Positions 25,901 through 40,400 of a stretch of 64,000 bases of DNA are shown here, in pieces (position 1 is the first letter of the stretch; every line of letters starts with the position of its first letter). The DNA is taken from assembly GCF_932526225.1 (NCBI RefSeq), contig NC_064044.1:1185001-1249000 (forward strand), read 5' to 3'. Under the pieces are notes generated by a model, which was given only the letters and a program-made list of their open reading frames with translations, made no database searches and was not told where the DNA came from. Source of the DNA: Nematostella vectensis. Its lineage: Eukaryota; Cnidaria; Anthozoa; Actiniaria; Edwardsiidae. The translations under genes were made by a program, and so were the position numbers.

Positions 25901-28900
25901 ACTCGGAAAAAAAGGTATATCAATCTATCGAGCGCTATGCTCTATGTTAGAATCTACTTAATCAAGTTATCCAAGGCATCTAGTTAGTTCTTGTGTGCAT
26001 AAAATATGTACATGATCCTGAACAAAGCATGAGCACATCAAAGATGCTGAGAGTACATAAAAATGTCCCTATACCTTCTTTTTATGTCATGACACACCAA
26101 GAACAGTATAATTAAGTATCCATATTTAAAAAAAAAAATTAAGTAAAAAAAAAGGCTATCAGCGTGAATCGAACCCGTGTCGCTGCGTTAGTAGTCAAGT
26201 GCCCGCAACGAAAGACTAACGTGGCATTGCTGAAGGGAATTGTAATGAAAATTACTTTTAATACTATTGGTATCGTAAACTATGCCAAGCAAAGTCACCA
26301 TCGGACTGGAGGTTACATTCGGGAAAAGCTTCAGGGTTACATTCGGGAATTTGTTTTACGAGTGTAACCTCCAAAAGGTTACAATCGATAATTTTTTTTC
26401 CGAATGTAAATTCCAAAAAGTAACATTAGGACAAATAAAACAGTATACTCGGAAAAAAAGGTATATCAATCTATCGAGCGCTATGCTCTATGTTAGAATC
26501 TACTTAATCAAGTTATCCAAGGCATCTAGTTAGTTCTTGTGTGCATAAAATATGTACATGATCCTGAACAAAGCATGAGCACATCAAAGATGCTGAGAGT
26601 ACATAAAAATGTCCCTATACCTTCTTTTTATGTCATGACACACCAAGAACAGTATAATTAAGTATCGATATTTAAAAAAAAAATAAAGAAAAAAAATAGG
26701 CTATCAGCGGGAATTGAACCCGGTTCGCTGCGTTAGTAGTCAAGTGCCCGCAACGAAAGACTAACGTGGCATTGCTGAAAGGAATTGTAATGAAAATTAC
26801 TTTTAATACTATTGGTATCGTAAACTATCCCAAGCAAAGTCACCATCGGACTGGAGGTTACATTCAGGTAAAGCTTCAGCGTTACAATCGGGAATTTGTT
26901 TTACGAGTGTAACCTCCAAAAGGTTACAATCGATAATTTTTTTTCCGAATGTAAATTCCAAAAAGTAACATTAGGAAAAATAAAACAGTATACTAGGAAA
27001 AAAAAGGTATATCAATCTATCGAGCGCTATGCTCTATGTTAGAATCTACTTAATGAAGTTATCCAAGGAATCTAGTTAGTTCTTGTGTGCATAAAATATG
27101 TACAGGATCCTGAACAAAGCATGAGCACATCAAAGATGCTGAGAGGACATAAAAATGTCCCTATACCTTCTTTTTATGTCATGACACACCAAGAACAGTA
27201 TAATTAAGTATCGATATTAAAAAAAAAAAATAAAGAAAAAAAAAATAGGCTATCAGCGGGAATCGAACCCGGGTAGCTGCGTTAGTAGTCAAGTGCCCGC
27301 AACGAAAGACTAACGTGGCATTGCTGAAGGGAATTGTAATGAAAATTACTTTTAATACTATTGGTATCGTAAACTATCCCAAGCAAAGTCACCATCGGAC
27401 TGGAGGTTACATTCGGGAAAAGCTTCAGGGTTACATTCGGGAATTTGTTTTACGAGTGTAACCTCCAAAAGGTTACAATCGATAATTTTTTTCCGAATGT
27501 AAATTCCAAAAAGTAACATTAGGAAAAATAAAACAGTATACTCGGAAAAAAAGGTATATCAATCTATCGAGCGCTATGCTCTATGTTAGAATCTACTTAA
27601 TCAAGTTATCCAAGGAATCTAGTTAGTTCTTGTGTGCATAAAATATGTACAGGATCCTGAACAAAGCATGAGCACATCAAAGATGCTGAGAGTACATAAA
27701 AATGTCCCTATACCTTCTTTTTATGTCATGACTTACCAAGAACAGTATAATTAAGTATCGATATTTAAAAAAAAATTAAGTAAAAAAAAAAGGCTATCAG
27801 CGGGAATCGAACCCGGGTCGCTGCGTAAGTAGTCAAGTGCCCGCAACGAAAGACTAACGTGGCACTGCTGAAGGGAATTGTAATGAAAATCACTTTTAAT
27901 ACTATTGGTATCGTAAACTATCCCAAGCAAAGTCACCATCGGACTGGAGGTTACATTCGGGAAAAGCTTCAGGGTTACATTCGGGAATTTGTTTTACGAG
28001 TGTAACCTCCAAAAGGTTACAATCGATATTTTTTTTCCGAATGTAAATTCCAAAAAGTAACATTAGGAAAAATAAAACAGTATACTCGGAAAAAAAGGTA
28101 TATCAATCCTTAGAGCGCTATACTCTTTCTTAGAATCTACTTAATCAAGTTATCCAAGGAATCTAGTTAGTTCTTGTGTGCATAAAATATGTACATGATC
28201 CTGAACAAAGCATGAGCACATCAAAGATGCTGAGAGTACATAAAAATGTCCCTATACCTTCTTTTTATGTCATGACACACCAAGAACAGTATAATTAAGT
28301 ATCAATATTAAAAGAAAAAAAAAAAGAAAAAAAAAAGGCTATCAGCGGGAAACGAACCCGGGTAGCTGCGTTAGTAGTCAAATGCCTGCAAAGAAAGACT
28401 AACGTGGCATTGCTGAAAGGAATTGTAATGAAAATTACTTTTAATACTATTGGTATCGTAAACTATCCCAAGCAAAGTCACCATCGGACTGGAGGTTACA
28501 TTCGGGTAAAGCTTCAGGGTTACATTCGGGAATTTGTTTTACGGGTGTAACCTCCAAAAGGTTACAATCGATAATTGTTTTTCCGAATGTAAATTCCAAA
28601 AAGTAACATTAGGACAAATAAAACAGTATACTCGGAAAAAAAGGTATATCAATCTATCGAGCGCTATGCTCTATGTTAGAATCTACTTAATCAAGTTATC
28701 CAAGGCATCTAGTTAGTTCTTGTGTGCATAAAATATGTACATGATCCTGAACAAAGCATGAGCACATCAAAGATGCTGAGAGTACATAAAAATGTCCCTA
28801 TACCTTCTTTTTATGTCATGACACACCAAGAACAGTATAATTAAGTATCGATATTTAAAAAAAAAATAAAGAAAAAAAAATAGGCTATCAGCGGGAATCG

Positions 28901-29490
28901 AACCCGGTTCGCTGCGTTAGTAGTCAAGTGCCCGCAACGAAAGACTAACGTGGCATTGCTGAAAGGAATTGTAATGAAAATTACTTTTAATACTATTTGT
29001 ATCGTAAACTATCCCAAGCAAAGTCACCATCGGACTGGAGGTTACATTCGGAAAAAGCTTCAGGGTTACATTCGGGAATTTGTTTTACGAGTGTAACCTC
29101 CAAAAGGTTACAATCGATATTTTTTTTTCCGAATGTAAATTCCAAAAAGTAACATTAGGAAAAATAAAACAGTATACTCGGAAAAAAAGGTATATCAATC
29201 TATCGAGCGCTATACTCTATCTTAGAATCTACTTAATCAAGTTATCCAAGGAATCTAGTTAGTTCTTGTGTGCATAAAATATGTACATGATCCTGAACAA
29301 AGCATGAGCACATCAAAGATGCTGAGAGTACATAAAAATGTCCCTATACCTTCTTTTTATGTCATGACACACCAAGAACAGTATAATTAAGTATCGATAT
29401 TTAAAAAAAAAATAAAGAAAAAAAAAAATAGGCTATCAGCGGGAATCGAACCCGGGTCGCTGCGTTAGTAGTCAAGTGCCCGCAACGAAA
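21300..29490. repeat. 6-monomer HOR stretch, copy B
   Basis: GGCACTGCTG monomers lie at 21300, 24577 and 27852 (3277 and 3275 bp apart). CTATGCCAAGC lies at 22993 and 26281, GACTTACC near 24457 and 27731, and CATTCAGG copies at 23483 and 26759. This matches the 2.2-15.3 kb HOR slot for slot over much of its length. Confidence 0.75.
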
Positions 29491-32400
29491 GACTAACGTG
29501 GCATTGCTGAAGGGAATTGTAATGAAAATTACTTTTAATTCTATTGGTATCGTAAACTATCCCAAGCAAAGTCACCATCGGACTGGAGGTTACATTCGGG
29601 AAAAGCTTCAGGGTTACATTCGGGAATTTGTTTTACGAGTGTAACCTCCAAAAGGTTACAATCGATATTTTTTTTCCGAATGTAAATTCCAAAAAGTAAC
29701 ATTAGGAAAAATAAAACAGTATACTCGGAAAAAAAGGTATATCAATCCTTAGAGCGCTATACTCTATCTTAGAATCTACTTAATCAAGTTATCCAAGGAA
29801 TCTAGTTAGTTCTTGTGTGCATAAAATATGTACAGGATCCTGAACAAAGCATGAGCACATCAAAGATGCTGAGAGTACATAAAAATGTCCCTATACCTTC
29901 TTTTTATGTCATGACACACCAAGAACAGTATAATTAAGTATCGATATTTAAAAAAAATTAAAGAAAAAAAAATAGGCTATCAGCGGGAATCGAACCCGGT
30001 TCGCTGCGTTAGTAGTCAAGTGCCCGCAACGAAAGACTAACGTGGCATTGCTGAAAGGAATTGTAATGAAAATTACTTTTAATACTATTGGTATCGTAAA
30101 CTATCCCAAGCAAAGTCACCATCGGACTGGAGGTTACATTCGGGTAAAGCTTCAGGGTTACAATCGGGAATTTGTTTTACGAGTGTAACCTCCAAAAGGT
30201 TGCAATCGATATTTTTTTTTCCGAATGTAAATTCCAAAAAGTAACATTAGGAAAAATAAAACAGTATACTCGGAAAAAAAAGGTATATCAATCTATCGAG
30301 CGCTATGCTCTATGTTAGAATCTACTTAATGAAGTTATCCAAGGAATCTAGTTAGTTCTTGTGTGCATAAGATATGTACAGGATCCTGAACAAAGCATGA
30401 GCACATCAAAGATGCTGAGAGGACATAAAAATGTCCCTATACCTTCTTTTTATGTCACGACACACCAAGAACAGTATAATTAAGTATCGATATTAAAAAA
30501 AAAAAAATAAAGAAAAAAAAAATAGGCTATCAGCGGGAATCGAACCCGGGTAGCTGCGTTAGTAGTCTAGTGCACGCAACGAAAGACTAACGTGGCATTG
30601 CTGAAGGGAATTGTAATGAAAATTACTTTTAATACTATTGGTATCGTAAACTATCCCAAGCAAAGTCACCATCGGACTGGAGGTTACATTCGGGAAAAGC
30701 TTCAGGGTTACATTCGGGAATTTGTTTTACGAGTGTAACCTCCAAAAGGTTACAATTGATAATTTTTTTCCGAATGTAAATTCCAAAAAGTAACATTAGG
30801 AAAAATAAAACAGTATACTCGGAAAAAAAGGTATATCAATCTATCGAGCGCTATGCTCTATGTTAGAATCTACTTAATCAAGTTATCCAAGGAATCTAGT
30901 TAGTTCTTGTGTGCATAAAATATGTACAGGATCCTGAACAAAGCATGAGCACATCAAAGATGCTGAGAGTACATAAAAATGTCCCTATACCTTCTTTTTA
31001 TGTCATGACACACCAAGAACAGTATAATTAAGTATCGATATTTAAAAAAAAAATAAAGAAAAAAAAAATAGGCTGTCAGCGGGAATCGAACCCGGGTCGC
31101 TGCGTTAGTAGTCAAGTGCCCGCAACGAAAGACTAAAGTGGCATTGCTGAAGGGAATTGTAATGAAAATTACTTTTAATACTATTGGTATCGTAAACTAT
31201 CCCAAGCAAAGTCACCATCGGACTGGAGGTTACATTCGGGAAAAGCTTCAGGGTTACATTCGGGAATTTGTTTTACGAGTGTAACCTCCAAAAGGTTACA
31301 ATCGATAATTTTTCCGAATGTAAATTCCAAAAAGTAACATTAGGAAAAATAAAACAGTATACTCGGAAAAAAAGGTATATCAATCTATCGAGCGCTATGC
31401 TCTATGTTAGAATCTACTTAATCAAGTTATCCAAGGAATCTAGTTAGTTCTTGTGTGCATAAAATATGTACAGGATCCTGAACAAAGCATGAGCACATCA
31501 AAGATGCTGAGAGTACATAAAAATGTCCCTATACCTTCTTTTTATGTCATGACACACCAAGAACAGTATAATTGAGTATCGATATTTAAAAAAAAAATAA
31601 AGAAAAAAAAAATAGGCTATCAGCGGGAATCGAACCCGGGTAGCTGCGTTAGTAGTCAAGTGCCCGCAACGAAAGACTAACGTGGCATTGCTGAAGGGAA
31701 TTGTAATGAAAATTACTTTTAATTCTATTGGTATCGTAAACTATCCCAAGCAAAGTCACCATCGGACTGGAGGTTACATTCGGGAAAAACTTCAGGGTTA
31801 CATTCGGGAATTTGTTTTACGAGTGTAACCTCCAAAAGGTTACAATCGATATTTTTTTTCCGAATGTAAATTCCAAAAAGTAACATTAGGAAAAATAAAA
31901 CAGTATACTCGGAAAAAAAGGTATATCAATCTATCGAGCGCTATACTCTATCTTAGAATCTACTTAATCAAGTTATCCAAGGAATCTAGTTAGTTCTTGT
32001 GTGCATAAAATATGTACAGGATCCTGAACAAAGCATGAGCACATCAAAGATGCTGTGAGTACATAAAAATGTCCCTATACCTTCTTTTTATGTCATGACA
32101 CACCAAGAACAGTATAATTAAGTATCGATATTAAAAAAAAAAAATAAAGAAAAAAAAAATAGGCTATCAGCGGGAATCGAACCCGGGTAGCTGCGTTAGT
32201 AGTCAAGTGCCCGCAACGAAAGACTAACGTGGCATTGCTGAAGGGAATTGTAATGAAAATTACTTTTAATTCTATTGGTATCGTAAACTATCCCAAGCAA
32301 AGTCACCATCGGACTGGAGGTTACATTCGGGAAAAGCTTCAGGGTTACATTCGGGAATTTGTTTTACGAGTGTAACCTACAAAAGGTTACAATCGATATT

Positions 32401-35400
32401 TTTTTTCCGAATGTAAATTCCAAAAAGTAACATTAGGAAAAATAAAACAGTATACTCGGAAAAAAAGGTATATCAATCTATCGAGCGCTATGCTCTATGT
32501 TAGAATCTACTTAATCAAGTTATCCAAGGCATCTAGTTAGTTCTTGTGTGCATAAAATATGTACAGGATCCTGAACAAAGCATGAGCACATCAAAGATGC
32601 TTAGAGTTCATAAAAATGTCCCTATACCTTCTTTTTATGTCATGACACACCAAGAACAGTATAATTAAGTATCGATATTTAAAAAAAAAATAAAGAAAAA
32701 AAAATAGGCTATCAGCGGGAATCGAACCCGGTTCGCTGCGTTAGTAGTCAAGTGCCCGCAACGAAAGACTAACGTGGCATTGCTGAAAGGAATTGTAATG
32801 AAAATTACTTTTAATACTATTGGTATCGTAAACTATCCCAAGCAAAGTCACCATCGGACTGGAGGTTACATTCGGGTAAAGCTTCAGGGTTACAATCGGG
32901 AATTTGTTTTACGAGTGTAACCTCCAAAAGGTTGCAATCGATTTTTTTTTCCGAATGTAAATTCCAAAAAGTAACATTAGGAAAAATAAAACAGTATACT
33001 CGGAAAAAAAAGGTATATCAATCTATCGAGCGCTATGCTCTATGTTAGAATCTACTTAATGAAGTTATCCAAGGAATCTAGTTAGTTCTTGTGTGCATAA
33101 AATATGTACAGGATCCTGAACAAAGCATGAGCACATCAAAGATGCTGAGAGGACATAAAAATGTCCCTATACCTTCTTTTTATGTCATGACACACCAAGA
33201 ACAGTATAATTACGTATCGATATTAAAAAAAAATAAAGAAAAAAAAATAGGCTATCAGCGGGAATCGAACCCGGGTAGCTGCGTTAGTATTCTAGTGCAC
33301 GCAACGAAAGACTAACGTGGCATTGCTGAAGGGAATTGTAATGAAAATTACTTTTAATACTATTGGTATCGTAAACTATCCCAAGCAAAGTCACCATCGG
33401 ACTGGAGGTTACATTCGGGAAAAGCTTCAGGGTTACATTCGGGAATTTGTTTTACGAGTGTAACCTCCAAAAGGTTACAATCGATAATTTTTTTCCGAAT
33501 GTAAATTCCAAAAAGTAACATTAGGAAAAATAAAACAGTATACTCGGAAAAAAAGGTATATCAATCTATCGAGCGCTATGCTCTATGTTAGAATCTACTT
33601 AATCAAGTTATCCAAGGAATCTAGTTAGTTCTTGTGTGCATAAAATATGTACAGGATCCTGAACAAAGCATGAGCACATCAAAGATGCTGAGAGTACATA
33701 AAAATGTCCCTATACCTTCTTTTTATGTCATGACACACCAAGAACAGTATAATTAAGTATCGATATTTAAAAAAAAAATAAAGAAAAAAAAATAGGCTGT
33801 CAGCGGGAATCGAACCCGGGTCGCTGCGTTAGTAGTCAAGTGCCCGCAACGAAAGACTAACGTGGCATTGCTGAAAGGAATTGTAATGAAAATTACTTTT
33901 AATACTATTGGTATCGTAAACTATCCCAAGCAAAGTCACCATCGGACTGGAGGTTACATTCGGGAAAAGCTTCAGGGTTACAATCGGGAATTTGTTTTAC
34001 GAGTGTAACCTCCAAAAGGTTACAATCGATAATTTTTTTTTTCCGAATGTAAATTCCAAAAAGTAACATTAGGAAAAATAAAACAGTATACTCGGAAAAA
34101 AAGGTATATCAATCTATCGAGCGCTATGCTCTATGTTAGAATCTACTTAATCAAGTTATAAAAGGCATCTAGTTAGTTCTTGTGTGCATAAAATATGTAC
34201 AGGATCCTGAACAAAGCATGAGCACATCAAAGATGCTGAGAGTTCATAAAAATGTCAATATACCTTCTTTTTATGTCATGACACACCAAGAACAGTATAA
34301 TTAAGTATCGATATTTAAAAAAAAAAAAATAAAAAAAAAAATAGGCTATCAGCGGGAATCGGACCCGTGTCGCTGCGTTAGTATTCAAGTGCCCGCAACG
34401 AAAGACTAACGTGGCATTGCTGAAGGGAATTGTAATGAAAATTACTTTTAATTCTATTGGTATCGTAAACTATCCCAAGCAAAGTCACCATCGGACTGGA
34501 GGTTACATTCGGGAAAAGCTTCAGGGTTACATTCGGGAATTTGTTTTACGAGTGTAACCTCCAAAAGGTTACAATCGATATTTTTTTCCGAATGTAAATT
34601 CCAAAAAGTAACATTAGGAAAAATAAAACAGTATACTCGGAAAAAAAGGTATATCAATCTATCGAGCGCTATACTCTATCTTAGAATCTACTTAATCAAG
34701 TTATCCAAGGAATCTAGTTAGTTCTTGTGTGCATAAAATATGTACAGGATCCTGAACAAAGCATGAGCACATCAAAGATGCTGAGAGTACATAAAAATGT
34801 CCCTATACCTTCTTTTTATGTCATGACACACCAAGAACAGTATAATTAAGTATCGATATTTAAAAAAAAAATAAAGAAAAAAAAAATAGGCTATCAGCGG
34901 GAATCGAACCCGGGTCGCTGCGTTAGTAGTCAAGTGCCCGCAACGAAAGACTAACGTGGCATTGCTGAAGGGAATTGTAATGAAAATTACTTTTAATTTT
35001 ATTGGTATCGTAAACTATCCCAAGCAAAGTCACCATCGGACTGGAGGTTACATTCGGGAAAAGCTTCAGGGTTACATTCGGGAATTTGTTTTACGAGTGT
35101 AACCTCCAAAAGGTTACAATCGATATTTTTTTTCCGAATGTAAATTCCAAAAAGTAACATTAGGAAAAATAAAACAGTATACTCGGAAAAAAAGGTATAT
35201 CAATCTATCGAGCGCTATACTCTATCTTAGAATCTACTTAATCAAGTTATCCAAGGAATCTAGTTAGTTCTTGTGTGCATAAAATATGTACAGGATCCTG
35301 AACAAAGCATGAGCCCATCAAATATGCTGAGAGTACATAAAAATGTCCCTATACCTTCTTTATATGTCATGACACACCAAGAACAGTATAATTAAGTATC

Positions 35401-35492
35401 GATATTTAAAAAAAAAATAAAGAAAAAAAATAGGCTATCAGCGGGAATCGAACCCGGATCGCTGCGTTAGTAGTCAAGTGCCCGCAACGAAA
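29491..35492. repeat. Mixed-monomer stretch with many segmentally duplicated copies
   Basis: Monomers starting at 29491-31131 match those at 51810-53451 at about 22.32 kb. Monomers starting at 33855-34949 match 55091-56186 at about 21.24 kb. Markers include GTCTAGTGCACGC near 30566 and 52886, AAGTTATAAAAGGC near 34153 and 55391, and GAGCCCATCAAATATGC near 35311 and 56549. No short HOR period is seen. Confidence 0.65.
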
Positions 35493-38400
35493 GACTAACG
35501 TGGCATTGCTGAAGGGAATTGTAATGAAAATTACTTTTAATACTATTGGTATCGTAAACTATCCCAAGCAAAGTCACCATCGGACTGGAGGTTACATTCG
35601 GGAAAAGCTTCAGGGTTACATTCGGGAATTTGTTTTACGAGTGTAACCTCCAAAAGGTTACAATCGATAATTTTTTTCCGAATGTAAATTCCAAAAAGTA
35701 ACATTAGGAAAAATAAAACAGTATACTCGGAAAAAAAGGTATATCAATCTATCGAGCCCTATGCTTTATGTTAGAATCTACTTAATCAAGTTATCCAAGG
35801 AATCTAGTTAGTTCTTGTGTGCATAAAATATGTACAGGATCCTGAACAAAGCATGAGCACATCAAAGATGCTGAGAGTACATAAAAATGTCCCTATACCT
35901 TCTTTTTATGTCATGACACACCAAGAACAGTATCATTAAGTATCGATATTTAAAAAAAAATAAAGAAAAAAAAAATAGGCTATCAGCGGGAATCGAACCC
36001 GGGTCGCTGCGTTAGTAGTCAAGTGCCCGCAACGAAAGACTAACGTGGCATTGCTGAAGGGAATTGTAATGAAAATTACTTTTAATTCTATTGGTATCGT
36101 AAACTATCCCAAGCAAAGTCACCATCGGACTAGAGGTTACATTCGGGAAAAGCTTCAGGGTTACATTCGGGAATTTGTTTTACGAGTGTAACCTCCAAAA
36201 GGTTACAATCGATATTTTTTTTCCGAATGTAAATTCCAAAAAGTAACATTAGGAAAAATAAAACAGTATACTCGGAAAAAAAGGTATATCAATCTATTGA
36301 GCGCTATACTCTATCTTAGAATCTACTTAATCAAGTTATCCAAAGAATCTAGTTAGTTCTTGTGTGCATAAAATATGTACAGGATCCTGAACAAAGCATG
36401 AGCACATCAAAGATGCTGAGAGTACATAAAAATGTCCCTATACCTTCTTTTTATGTCATGACACACCAAGAACAGTATAATTAAGTATCGATATTTAAAA
36501 AAAAAATAAAGAAAAAAAAATAGGCTATCAGCGGGAATCGAACCCGGATCGCTGCGTTAGTAGTCAAGTGCCCGCAACGAAAGACTAACGTGGCATTGCT
36601 GAAGGGAATTGTAATGAAAATTACTTTTAATACTATTGGTATCGTAAACTATCCCAAGCAAAGTCACCATCGGACTGGAGGTTACATTCGGGAAAAGCTT
36701 CAGGGTTACATTCGGGAATTTGTTTTACGAGTGTAACCTCCAAAAGGTTACAATCGATAATTTTTTTCCGAATGTAAATTCCAAAAAGTAACATTAGGAA
36801 AAATAAAACAGTATACTCGGAAAAAAAGGTATATCAATCTATCGAGCGCTATGCTCTATGTTAGAATCTACTTAATCAAGTTATCCAAGGAATCTAGTTA
36901 GTTCTTGTGTGCATAAAATATGTACAGGATCCTGAACAAAGCATGAGCACATCAAAGATGCTGAGAGTACATAAAAATGTCCCTATACCTTCTTTTTATG
37001 TCATGACACACCAAGAACAGTATCATTAAGTATCGATATTTAAAAAAAAATAAAGAAAAAAAAAATAGGCTATCAGCGGGAATCGAACCCGGGTCGCTGC
37101 GTTAGTAGTCAAGTGCCCGCAACGAAAGACTAACGTGGCATTGCTGAAGGGAATTGTAATGAAAATTACTTTTAATTCTATTGGTATCGTAAACTATCCC
37201 AAGCAAAGTCACCATCGGACTAGAGGTTACATTCGGGAAAAGCTTCAGGGTTACATTCGGGAATTTGTTTTACGAGTGTAACCTCCAAAAGGTTACAATC
37301 GATATTTTTTTTCCGAATGTAAATTCCAAAAAGTAACATTAGGAAAAATAAAACAGTATACTCGGAAAAAAAGGTATATCAATCTATTGAGCGCTATACT
37401 CTATCTTAGAATCTACTTAATCAAGTTATCCAAGGAATCTAGTTAGTTCTTGTGTGCATAAAATATGTACAGGATCCTGAACAAAGCATGAGCACATCAA
37501 AGATGCTGAGAGTACATAAAAATGTCCCTATACCTTCTTTTTATGTCATGACACACCAAGAACAGTATAATTAAGTATCGATATTTAAAAAAAAAATAAA
37601 GAAAAAAAAATAGGCTATCAGCGGGAATCGAACCCGGATCGCTGCGTTAGTAGTCAAGTGCCCGCAACGAAAGACTAACGTGGCATTGCTGAAGGGAATT
37701 GTAATGAAAATTACTTTTAATACTATTGGTATCGTAAACTATCCCAAGCAAAGTCACCATCGGACTGGAGGTTACATTCGGGAAAAGCTTCAGGGTTACA
37801 TTCGGGAATTTGTTTTACGAGTGTAACCTCCAAAAGGTTACAATCGATAATTTTTTTCCGAATGTAAATTCCAAAAAGTAACATTAGGAAAAATAAAACA
37901 GTATACTCGGAAAAAAAGGTATATCAATCTATCGAGCGCTATGCTCTATGTTAGAATCTACTTAATCAAGTTATCCAAGGAATCTAGTTAGTTCTTGTGT
38001 GCATAAAATATGTACAGGATCCTGAACAAAGCATGAGCACATCAAAGATGCTGAGAGTACATAAAAATGTCCCTATACCTTCTTTTTATGTCATGACACA
38101 CCAAGAACAGTATAATTAAGTATCGATATTTAAAAAAAAATAAAGAAAAAAAAATAGGCTATCAGCGGGAATCGAACCCGGATCGCTGCGTTAGTAGTCA
38201 AGTGCCCACAACGAAAGACTAACGTGGCATTGCTGAAGGGAATTGTAATGAAAATTACTTTTAATACTATTGGTATCGTAAACTATCCCAAGCAAAGTCA
38301 CCATCGGACTGGAGGTTACATTCGGGAAAAGCTTCAGGGTTACATTCGGGAATTTGTTTTACGAGTGTAACCTCCAAAAGGTTACAATCGATAATTTTTT

Positions 38401-38760
38401 TCCGAATGTAAATTCCAAAAAGTAACATTAGGAAAAATAAAACAGTATACTCGGAAAAAAAGGTATATCAATCTATCGAGCGCTATGCTCTATGTTAGAA
38501 TCTACTTAATCAAGTTATCCAAGGAATCTAGTTAGTTCTTGTGTGCATAAAATATGTACAGGATCCTGAACAAAGCATGAGCACATCAAAGATGCTGAGA
38601 GTACATAAAAATGTCCCTATACCTTCTTTTTATGTCATGACACACCAAGAACAGTATAATTAAGTATCGATATTTAAAAAAAAATAAAGAAAAAAAAATA
38701 GGCTATCAGCGGGAATCGAACCCGGGTCGCTGCGTTAGTAGTCAAGTGCCCGCAACGAAA
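35493..38760. repeat. Dimeric HOR stretch A (~1.09 kb)
   Basis: AATACTATTGG monomers alternate with AATTCTATTGG / ACTAGAGG / CTATTGAGCG monomers. Starts 35493, 36583 and 37673 alternate with 36038 and 37128, a period of 1090 bp. One extra A-type copy at 38217 breaks the alternation before the ACTAGAGG copy at 38761. The near-identity of successive dimers suggests recent expansion. Confidence 0.75.
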
Positions 38761-40400
38761 GACTAACGTGGCATTGCTGAAGGGAATTGTAATGAAAATT
38801 ACTTTTAATTCTATTGGTATCGTAAACTATCCCAAGCAAAGTCACCATCGGACTAGAGGTTACATTCGGGAAAAGCTTCAGGGTTACATTCGGGAATTTG
38901 TTTTACGAGTGTAACCTCCAAAAGGTTACAATCGATATTTTTTTTCCGAATGTAAATTCCAAAAAGTAACATTAGGAAAAATAAAACAGTATACTCGGAA
39001 AAAAAGGTATATCAATCTATCGAGCGCTATACTCTATCTTAGAAATCTACTTAATCAAGTTATCCAAGGAATCTAGTTAGTTCTTGTGTGCATAAAATAT
39101 GTACAGGATCCTGAACAAAGCATGAGCACATCAAAGATGCTGAGAGTACATAAAAATGTCCCTATACCTTCTTTTTATGTCATGACACACCAAGAACAGT
39201 ATAATTAAGTATCGATATTTAAAAAAAAAAAATAAAGAAAAAAAAATAGGCTGTCAGCGGGAATCGAACCCGGGTAGCTGCGTTAGTAGTCAAGTGCCCG
39301 CAACGAAAGACTAACGTGGCATTGCTGAAGGGAATTGTAATGAAAATTACTTTTAATTCTATTGGTATCGTAAACTATCCCAAGCAAAGTCACCATCGGA
39401 CTGGAGGTTACATTCGGGAAAAGCTTCAGGGTTACATTCGGGAATTTGTTTTACGAGTGTAACCTCCAAAAGGTTACAATCGATATTTTTTTTCCAAATG
39501 TAAATTCCAAAAAGTAACATTAGGAAAAATAAAACAGTATACTCGGAAAAAAAAGGTATATCAATCTATCGAGCGCTATGCTCTATGTTAGAATCTACTT
39601 AATCAAGTTATCCAAGGAATCTAGTTAGTTCTTGTGTGCATAAAATATGTACAGGATCCTGAACAAAGCATGAGCACATCAAAGATGCTGAGAGTACATA
39701 AAAATGTCCCTATACCTTCTTTTTATGTCATAACACAACAAGAACAGTATAATTAAGTATCGATATTTAAAAAAAAAATAAAGAAAAAAAAATAGGCTGT
39801 CAGCGGGAATCGAACCCGGGTCGCTGGGTTAGTAGTCAAGTGCCCGCAACGAAAGACTAACGTGGCATTGCTGAAGGGAATTGTAATGAAAATTACTTTT
39901 AATTCTATTGGTATCGTAAACTATCCCAAGCAAAGTCACCATCGGACTGGAGGTTACATTCGGGAAAAGCTTCAGGGTTACATTCGGGAATTTGTTTTAC
40001 GAGTGTAACCTCCAAAAGGTTACAATCGATATTTTTTTTCCGAATGTAAATTCCAAAAAGTAACATTAGGAAAAATAAAACAGTATACTCGGAAAAAAAG
40101 GTATATCAATCTATCGAGCGCTATACTCTATCTTAGAATCTACTTAATCAAGTTATCCAAGGAATCTAGTTAGTTCTTGTGTGCATAAAATATGTACAGG
40201 ATCCTGAACAAAGCATGAGCACATCAAAGATGCTGAGAGTACATAAAAATGTCCCTATACCTTCTTTTTATGTCATGACACACCAAGAACAGTATAATTA
40301 AGTATCGATATTTAAAAAAAAAAATAAAGAAAAAACAATAGGCTATCAGCGCGAATCGAACCCGGGTAGCTGCGTTAGTAGTCAAGTGCCCGCAACGAAA
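38761..40400. repeat. Three-monomer junction block between the two dimeric stretches
   Basis: The copy at 38761 has CTTAGAAATCTAC (one extra A). The copy at 39309 has CATAACACAACAAG and is followed by CGCTGGGTTAG. These markers recur at 46967-48531 and 58297-59861, but there a 472-bp deletion monomer sits between the first two. This is therefore a related block without the deletion copy. Confidence 0.65.

Noticed and set aside
33091-33315. Open frames beginning MCIKYVQDPEQ (also at 53776 and 54324)
   Set aside because: They arise from a single substitution (AATTACG for AATTAAG) removing a stop in a few copies. The frame then runs through the poly-A tract and antisense of the tRNA-like region.
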